Assembly (NCBI RefSeq): GCF_001657485.1
Contig: NZ_LXFU01000035.1
Location: 1-64,000 of the forward strand
Direction of reading: 5' to 3'
Length of the DNA: 64,000 nt
Origin: Rhizobium sp. WYCCWR10014
GTDB taxonomy: Bacteria > Pseudomonadota > Alphaproteobacteria > Rhizobiales > Rhizobiaceae
Below are positions 58,536 to 64,000 of the stretch, piece by piece; within the stretch, counting starts at the first letter, position 1; the number at the start of each line of letters is the position of its first letter. A model generated the notes under the pieces. It ran no database searches, was not told where the DNA came from, and saw only the letters and a list, made by a program, of their open reading frames with translations. Made by a program: the position numbers and the translations under genes.

Positions 58536-59144
58536 ATGAACGACATCGCGGAAAATACGCTCGACGTCACCCGGCAAGAGAATGTCACGCGCATTCTCGA
58601 CGCGGCCGAACGGCTGTTTCGGCACTATGGCTACAGCAAGACGACGGTGGCCGACATTGCTCGCGATCTCGGCATGTCGCCCGCCAATATTTATCGTTTC
58701 TTCGCCTCCAAGGTTGAAATCCACCAGGCGCTCTGCGGGCGCATGCTCGCCACCGCCTATCAAATCGCCTATGACATTCGCCATCAGCCTATAAGCGCCA
58801 GCGAGCGGCTGCGCCGCTATGTCGAGACCCAGCATCAGTTGACGCTGGATCTGATGCTCGACGAGATGAAGGTGCACGAGATGATCATCGTCGCGATCGA
58901 GCGCGACTGGCATGTCATCGAGAAGCATATCGACCGTGTTCATGATCTCATTGCCGAAATCATCGCCGAAGGCATTGCAGCCGGGGAATTCGCCGAGCAA
59001 GACCCGGTCATTGCCTCGCGCTGCTTCGGTGCGGCGACGATCAATCTCTGCCATCCGCAGATGGTGGCGCAATGTCTTGCCAAAACGAACCGCGCAAGCG
59101 TCGACGAACTGATCGACTACGTGATCAGGGCGCTGAAGAAATAA
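58536..59144 (+). CDS. TetR-family repressor of the RND pump
   Basis: The protein has 202 residues. HTH: ILDAAERLFRHYGYSKTTVADIARDLGMSPANIYRFF is the canonical TetR helix-turn-helix, shown here in parts. The rest is the ligand/dimer domain. The gene lies 49 bases before the adaptor gene, so the three form an operon under the perfect operator upstream. An effector is not known. Confidence 0.93.
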   Translation: MNDIAENTLDVTRQENVTRILDAAERLFRHYGYSKTTVADIARDLGMSPANIYRFFASKVEIHQALCGRMLATAYQIAYDIRHQPISASERLRRYVETQHQLTLDLMLDEMKVHEMIIVAIERDWHVIEKHIDRVHDLIAEIIAEGIAAGEFAEQDPVIASRCFGAATINLCHPQMVAQCLAKTNRASVDELIDYVIRALKK

Positions 59145-59193
59145 TGGACGGCAGCCGCCGTCGGAACCCCGAAACGATCCAGGAGTGCGGAAG

Positions 59194-60333
59194 ATGTTTT
59201 CGCTCAAGACCCTCAGCCATCGCATGCCGTCCGTCGCCAGTCTCGTGCTCTTCGGCGCCATCGGCATCGGCGTTTCCGCCTGCTCGGAAGAGAAGGCTGA
59301 GGTCAAGCAAGTCATCCGGCCGGTGAAGGTCGTCGAGATCGCCAAGGCCGGCGACACCCGCAAGCTCGACTATTCCGGCTCGGTCAAGGCGCGTACGGAG
59401 ATGAACCTCGGCTTTCGCGTCGCCGGCAAGATCACCGAACGCCTCGTCGATATCGGCGACAAGGTGAAGCCGGGCGACGTGCTCGCTCGGATGGACTCCA
59501 CCGATTACCAACTGGCGGTCAAGACGGCGGAAGCCAATCTCGCAGCCGCTGAAAAAGGCGTCGAAACCGCCGATCTCGTGAACAAGCGCAATCAGCAGCT
59601 CTTCGACAAGAATGTTTCGCCGAAATCCCAGCTCGAGCAAGCCTCCCTCAGTTACGATCAGGCCGTTTCAAGCCGCGATGCCGCCGTCTCTGCGCTCGAT
59701 CAGGCGAAGAACCAGGTGAGTTATGCGGAGCTGAAGGCCGACCACAACGGGATTGTCACGACCATCAATGCCGATGTCGGCCAGGTCGTTGCGTCGGGCA
59801 CTCCCGTCGTCGCCGTTGCCGTCGATGGCGAAAAGGAAGTGCAGATTGCGGTTCCGGAAAATGACATTGCCGAATTCAAGCCGGGCAAGACAGTCAAGGC
59901 AAGCTTCTGGGCCGACGACAGGCTGGTGCTCGACGGCAAGGTGCGGGAGGTTTCCGGAAGCGCCGACCAGCAGTCGCGCACCTTTGCGGTCCGGGTGAGC
60001 CTGCCGAACGATCCGCGCGTTTTGCTGGGCATGACGGCGACGATCGAGGCCGATGTCAGCAACGGCAACAGCTATGTCTCGATCCCGCTCAGTGCCCTGG
60101 CTGAAAAGGACGGCAAGCAGATGGTCTGGACCGTCAACCGCGACACGGCGACCGTGCATGGCCGCGACATCAAGGTCGCCGATTTCACCGGCGACGGCGT
60201 GCATGTGACCGAGGGTCTCGATACCGGCGATCTCGTCGTTTCGGCCGGCACCCAGTTCATGAGCGAAAACCTGAAGGTGAAGGTGCCGGACCAGCAGTCG
60301 GCCCTGGCTGCCACGGACCAGACCGTCCGCTAA
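59194..60333 (+). CDS. RND efflux periplasmic adaptor (second system)
   Basis: The adaptor has 379 residues. A signal with lipobox VSAC (near residue 30) makes it a lipoprotein. Two lipoyl halves flank a helical hairpin (GFRVAGKITERLVDIGDKVK and ADHNGIVTTINADVGQVV), then a beta-barrel domain. ATG 59194 has AGGAG eight bases upstream; a GTG at 59185 overlaps it. It works with the pump encoded 27 bases later. Confidence 0.93.
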   Translation: MFSLKTLSHRMPSVASLVLFGAIGIGVSACSEEKAEVKQVIRPVKVVEIAKAGDTRKLDYSGSVKARTEMNLGFRVAGKITERLVDIGDKVKPGDVLARMDSTDYQLAVKTAEANLAAAEKGVETADLVNKRNQQLFDKNVSPKSQLEQASLSYDQAVSSRDAAVSALDQAKNQVSYAELKADHNGIVTTINADVGQVVASGTPVVAVAVDGEKEVQIAVPENDIAEFKPGKTVKASFWADDRLVLDGKVREVSGSADQQSRTFAVRVSLPNDPRVLLGMTATIEADVSNGNSYVSIPLSALAEKDGKQMVWTVNRDTATVHGRDIKVADFTGDGVHVTEGLDTGDLVVSAGTQFMSENLKVKVPDQQSALAATDQTVR

Positions 60334-60360
60334 TCGCGCCATAGGATAGGGAACAAGACC

Positions 60361-63300
60361 ATGGACGCCACCACCGAAAAGCGGCCCTTCAATCTGTCGC
60401 GCTGGGCGATCGGACATCCAAGCATCGCCCGCTTCCTCTTCGGGCTGATCATCATCACCGGCGTGCTCGGCCTGATGCGCATGGGCCAGCGCGAGGACCC
60501 CGAATTCACTTTCCGCGTCATGGTCGTTCAGGCGATCTGGCCGGGTGCTTCCATCCAGGAAATGGAAGATCAGGTCGTCAACAAGATCGAGCGCAAGCTG
60601 CAGGAAACGCCGCATATCGACTGGGTCAAGTCCTATACGCGGGCGGGCAACGCGATCATCACCCTGCAGGTCAAGGGCGACACGAATTCGCAAGAAGTGG
60701 CGGATGCCTTCTACCAGGTGCGTAAAAAGGTCGGCGACATCTCCAATGAGCTGCCGCAGGGCCTGCTCGGCCCCTATTTCAACGACGAGTTCGGCGATAC
60801 CTTCATCACGCTGCATTCGATCAGCGGCGACGGTTATTCCTATCCGGAATTGAAGAAATTCGCGATCCAGGCGCGCGACATGCTGCTGACGACGCCGGGC
60901 GTCGAGAAAGCCGTCATCATCGGCGACCAGCCTGAGAAGATCTATGTCGACGTCTCGTCGAAGGCGCTCGCCGAGCGCGGCCTGACGATCCTCGATCTGC
61001 AGAACGCCATCAAGGGCCAGAACAATGTCGATCCGGCCGGCTCCGTCGATACCGGCCTGCGCTCGGTGCGCATATCGGTCGAAGGCGACGTGAAGAAGGC
61101 GGCGGATATCCGTGAGCTGCGCCTTCGCGCCGGCGGCCAGGTGACGCGCCTCGGCGATATCGCCACCGTCAGTTCCGGGCTCGAAGATCCCTACCAGCGC
61201 AAGTACCGCTTCAACGGCCACGACAGCGTTCAGGTCGGCGTCGTGATGGCCAAGGGCTTCAATGTGACCGATGTCGGCAAGGGCGTGGAGGCGACCTATC
61301 AGCGCTTCGAGGAAGCGCTGCCCTACGGCGTCGCCGTCGATCAGATCGCCAACCAGCCCGACGTGGTGACGGATGCGGTCAGCGAATTCATGCATGCGCT
61401 CGGCGAAGCTCTCATCATCGTGCTGGTCGTCTCGTTCGTCTCGATCGGCTGGCGATCGGGCCTCGTCATCGCCATCGCCATTCCGCTGGTGCTCGCCGCC
61501 ACCTTTGCGCTGATGTACGAACTCGGCATCGACCTGCAGCGCATCTCGCTTGGCGCGCTGATCATCGCGCTCGGCTTGCTCGTCGACGATGCGATGATCG
61601 TCGTCGAGATGATGGAGCGAAAGCTGGAGGAGGGGCTCGTCAAGATCGATGCGGCAAGCTTCGCTTATTCCTCGACCGCCTTCCCGATGCTGACGGGCAC
61701 GCTGATCACCACGGCCGGCTTCATTCCCGTCGGCTTCGCCGCATCGACCGCCGGCGAATATGTGCGGTCGCTGTTCTACGTCGTCGGCATCGCGCTTGTC
61801 ACCTCGTGGTTCGTCGCGGTCTACTTCACGCCGTGGCTCGGCTATATGATCCTCAAGCAGCGCCATCACGCCGGCGAGCATCACGACGCCTTCGATACCG
61901 GCTTCTACCGTCGGCTGCGCGGCACGGTCGGCTGGGCGGTGCGCCACCGTGTCATCGTGCTGCTGCTGACGCTCGGCACCTTTGTCACCAGCCTCTGGGC
62001 CTTCCAGTTCATACCGCAGAATTTCTTCCCGCAATCTTCGCGGCCGGAAATTCTCGTTGATCTGTGGCTGCCCGAGGGCACCAGCATCAAGGAAGTCGAG
62101 GTACAGGCAAAGGCGCTTGAAGCCAAGATGATGGATGATCCCGACAAGCGGTTCATCGCCACTTATATCGGCGAAGGCGCGCCGCGCTTCTTCCTGCCGC
62201 TCGACCAGCAGCTGCGCAATCCGAACTTCGCCCAGCTGCTCGTCATGGCCAATGACGAACCGGCACGCGAGCGGCTGATCGTCAAGCTGCGGACGATCCT
62301 TGCGGAAGACTTCCCCGACATTCGCGGCAAGGTCGACCGCCTCTTCCTCGGTCCGCCGACCGGCTGGCCGGTGCAGATGCGCGTCATGGGGCCTGACCGC
62401 CGGGAAGTCAGGGAGATCGCCGATCAGGTAAAGGCGCGCTTCCAGGCCAATCCGATGCTCGGCGCCATCCATGACGATTGGCTGGAAGAGGTGCCGGGGA
62501 TGAAGCTGGTGATCGACCAGGATCGCGCCCGGGCACTCGGCGTCACCTCGCAGCGCGTCCGCCAGATGCTGCAGACCGCCATGTCAGGGGCTGCACTCGA
62601 CGATTTCCGTGACGGCGAGGAGACGGTCTCCATCGTCGCCCGCGAGCCGGATGCCAGCCGCTCGTTGCTGTCGGCGGTCAACTCGGTCTATGTCCCGACG
62701 GATTTCGGCGGCTTCGTGCCGGTCTCGCAGGTTGCCAAGGTCGTGCCCGTCATGGAGCAGGGCATCGAATGGCGGCGCAACCGCCTGCCGACGATCACCG
62801 TGCGTGCGACGCTGCCTGACGATGTGCAGCCGAACGACGTGGTGATGAAGATGTATGCCGACATGAAGGACCTGCGCGACAGCCTGCCTGCCGGCTACAA
62901 TGTCGAGATTCAGGGCGGCGCCGAGGATGCGGCGGAAAGCCAGATGTCGATCGCCGCCAAGGCGCCGATCATGCTCGCCGTCATCATCGTGCTGCTGATG
63001 GTGCAGCTGCAGCATTTCGGCAAGGCGATGCTGGTGCTCGCCACCGGTCCGCTCGGGATCATCGGTGCGGCGGCCGCATTGCTGATCAGCGGCGCGCCCT
63101 TCGGCTTCGTGGCGATCCTCGGCGTCATCGCGCTGCTCGGCATCATCATGCGCAACTCGATCATCCTGGTCGATCAGATCGACCAGGATATCAAGGCCGG
63201 TATGGACCGGCAGGAGGCGATCGTCGGTGCCGCCGTGCGGCGTTTCCGGCCGATCATGCTGACGGCGCTGACCGCCGTGCTGGCGCTGATCCCGATCTCG

Positions 63301-63504
63301 CGCGGTGTCTTCTGGGGTCCGCTCGCCTACGCGATGATGGGCGGCATCCTGGTTGCGACCGTGCTTACCATTCTGGTTCTGCCCGCCGGTTACGCCCTTT
63401 TCTTCGGCCGGGAGCCGAAGACAAAAGACGAGCCAGGCCAGCATGCCGACGCCATCCAGGAAGAGGCGGATGACAGACATCCGCCGGCGTTGGCAGCAGA
63501 GTGA
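60361..63504 (+). CDS. RND efflux pump inner-membrane subunit (second system)
   Basis: The pump has 1047 residues. LSRWAIGHPSIARFLFGLII starts the first helix, and LLVDDAMIVVEMMERKLEEG (about 402-421) carries the proton-relay Asp pair. VKSYTRAGNAIITLQVKGDT and FNDEFGDTF place it near TriC-like pumps more than AcrB. No outer-membrane gene follows, so it uses a channel from elsewhere. The C-terminal tail is short and acidic/His rich. A terminator follows directly. Confidence 0.94.
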   Translation: MDATTEKRPFNLSRWAIGHPSIARFLFGLIIITGVLGLMRMGQREDPEFTFRVMVVQAIWPGASIQEMEDQVVNKIERKLQETPHIDWVKSYTRAGNAIITLQVKGDTNSQEVADAFYQVRKKVGDISNELPQGLLGPYFNDEFGDTFITLHSISGDGYSYPELKKFAIQARDMLLTTPGVEKAVIIGDQPEKIYVDVSSKALAERGLTILDLQNAIKGQNNVDPAGSVDTGLRSVRISVEGDVKKAADIRELRLRAGGQVTRLGDIATVSSGLEDPYQRKYRFNGHDSVQVGVVMAKGFNVTDVGKGVEATYQRFEEALPYGVAVDQIANQPDVVTDAVSEFMHALGEALIIVLVVSFVSIGWRSGLVIAIAIPLVLAATFALMYELGIDLQRISLGALIIALGLLVDDAMIVVEMMERKLEEGLVKIDAASFAYSSTAFPMLTGTLITTAGFIPVGFAASTAGEYVRSLFYVVGIALVTSWFVAVYFTPWLGYMILKQRHHAGEHHDAFDTGFYRRLRGTVGWAVRHRVIVLLLTLGTFVTSLWAFQFIPQNFFPQSSRPEILVDLWLPEGTSIKEVEVQAKALEAKMMDDPDKRFIATYIGEGAPRFFLPLDQQLRNPNFAQLLVMANDEPARERLIVKLRTILAEDFPDIRGKVDRLFLGPPTGWPVQMRVMGPDRREVREIADQVKARFQANPMLGAIHDDWLEEVPGMKLVIDQDRARALGVTSQRVRQMLQTAMSGAALDDFRDGEETVSIVAREPDASRSLLSAVNSVYVPTDFGGFVPVSQVAKVVPVMEQGIEWRRNRLPTITVRATLPDDVQPNDVVMKMYADMKDLRDSLPAGYNVEIQGGAEDAAESQMSIAAKAPIMLAVIIVLLMVQLQHFGKAMLVLATGPLGIIGAAAALLISGAPFGFVAILGVIALLGIIMRNSIILVDQIDQDIKAGMDRQEAIVGAAVRRFRPIMLTALTAVLALIPISRGVFWGPLAYAMMGGILVATVLTILVLPAGYALFFGREPKTKDEPGQHADAIQEEADDRHPPALAAE

Positions 63505-63506
63505 GG

Positions 63507-63533
63507 ACGGCGCGGCGAAAGCCGCGCCGTTTT
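63507..63533 (+). terminator. Terminator after the second RND operon
   Basis: The perfect 10-bp stem ACGGCGCGGC/GCCGCGCCGT with a GAAA loop is followed by TTT, three bases after the pump stop. Confidence 0.85.
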
Positions 63534-63718
63534 CCTTGCAGGTCGCAGCTTACTCAACAAAGCGCGCTGCTGCCTCCAGCGCCGCGCAGTCTTTACGGGC
63601 TACTCCGTCTTGGAGCTGCGCGCCGATTCCATTGCCGCCTCGAAAAAGCTAAGCTGCAAACGCATGCCGGGAGAGCAACCGCGATCCCGGCCACTCATTG
63701 ACGAGGCAGGGCACGACC

Positions 63719-64000
63719 ATGGCCGATTACCATCTGGAAGCAAGCTGGAGCCCGATCGAGGGCAGTTTCGGGCGCCTCACCTTCACGCTTTTCAATATTT
63801 CGACCGAGCCGCTGTCCGGCTTCTCGCTCACCTATACGTCAGAGACGCGAGTTGCCGACAAACATGTCTGCGACGGCGGCAGCCTCAAGCGGCAGGTCGC
63901 GCATTTCCATGAATTCCTGCCGCCCGAAGACCTGACCGTGCCGCCCGGCGGGCGCTGGCGGTTCACCGTCGAGGGGCTGACCAGGGAGCCGAAACATAGG
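63719..64000 (+). CDS. Partial gene, possibly beta-N-acetylhexosaminidase (N terminus)
   Basis: An open frame from ATG 63719 runs to the window end without a stop (94 codons). It reads MADYHLEASWSPIEGSFGRL, then a beta-rich stretch with FTLFNISTEPLSGFSLTYTS. This resembles the N-terminal carbohydrate-binding domain of rhizobial GH20 hexosaminidases, but the catalytic part lies outside the window. GGCAGGG lies before the start. Confidence in the family is modest. Confidence 0.6.
   Translation, partial: MADYHLEASWSPIEGSFGRLTFTLFNISTEPLSGFSLTYTSETRVADKHVCDGGSLKRQVAHFHEFLPPEDLTVPPGGRWRFTVEGLTREPKHR

Noticed and set aside
59668..62472. Very long open frame on the minus strand opposite the second RND operon (934 codons)
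   Set aside because: High GC removes stop codons in this antisense frame. No recognisable domain and no SD; the RND genes opposite have full motifs.

Overview
The window is about 64 kb of GC-rich alphaproteobacterial DNA. It most resembles a fast-growing Rhizobium (R. leguminosarum/etli group). The signs are codon use, the 3' end of an fMet-type tRNA followed by a terminator (where rhizobial rRNA operons end), RIME-type palindromic intergenic repeats, many sugar ABC operons with LacI/GntR regulators, and a thuA-like gene. All identifications come from reading the sequence; no database search was run.

Layout. 1-313: tRNA tail and terminator. 314-3921: a methyl-accepting chemotaxis protein and a secreted cysteine-rich repeat protein. 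4017-10641 (minus): an RND efflux pump with its adaptor, a DUF4239-type membrane protein and a ChaA-type Ca2+/H+ antiporter. 10938-16084 (minus): an SDR, an RHH protein with a DJ-1/PfpI protein, then an aldehyde dehydrogenase with a DUF779 protein, preceded by a GAF-Fis regulator that lacks the AAA+ module. 16293-20857: periplasmic MsrB, a flavoprotein, and a divergent MerR regulator/P1B metal ATPase pair with a clear MerR-type promoter. 20858-25411: DnaA-box-like sites, a promoter, a cobalamin riboswitch and nrdHIEF (class Ib ribonucleotide reductase). 25515-28534: a class III cyclase and the queuosine precursor genes queC-queD-queE.

28535-47528 is a carbohydrate-use region. It holds a decayed LacI remnant, a first sugar ABC operon, a GH2 glycosidase, LacI plus Gfo/Idh oxidoreductase, a second sugar ABC operon ending in a ThuA-like gene, and an operon of PhyH-type dioxygenase, SDR and SMP-30 lactonase divergent from its own LacI. 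47593-50084: a second class III cyclase, an SDR and a DoxX protein. 50196-57677: galactonate dehydratase and a FadR-type GntR regulator, divergent from an AraFGH transporter with aldose epimerase and a sugar dehydrogenase. This is most of the front end of an oxidative galactose/arabinose route. 57828-63504: an OsmC protein, then a TetR regulator with a striking perfect operator and a second RND adaptor/pump pair. The window ends inside a gene starting at 63719.

The best-supported points of interest are the B12 riboswitch (with DnaA-box-like sites upstream) controlling a B12-independent ribonucleotide reductase; the short GAF-Fis activator with a perfect palindrome before the aldehyde dehydrogenase; the unassigned PhyH-SDR-SMP-30 operon beside a ThuA-type transporter operon; a core-promoter operator between the dgoD and araFGH units; and RIME repeats that carry the stop codons of araG and of the GH2 gene. 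No prophage, insertion sequence or CRISPR array was seen.
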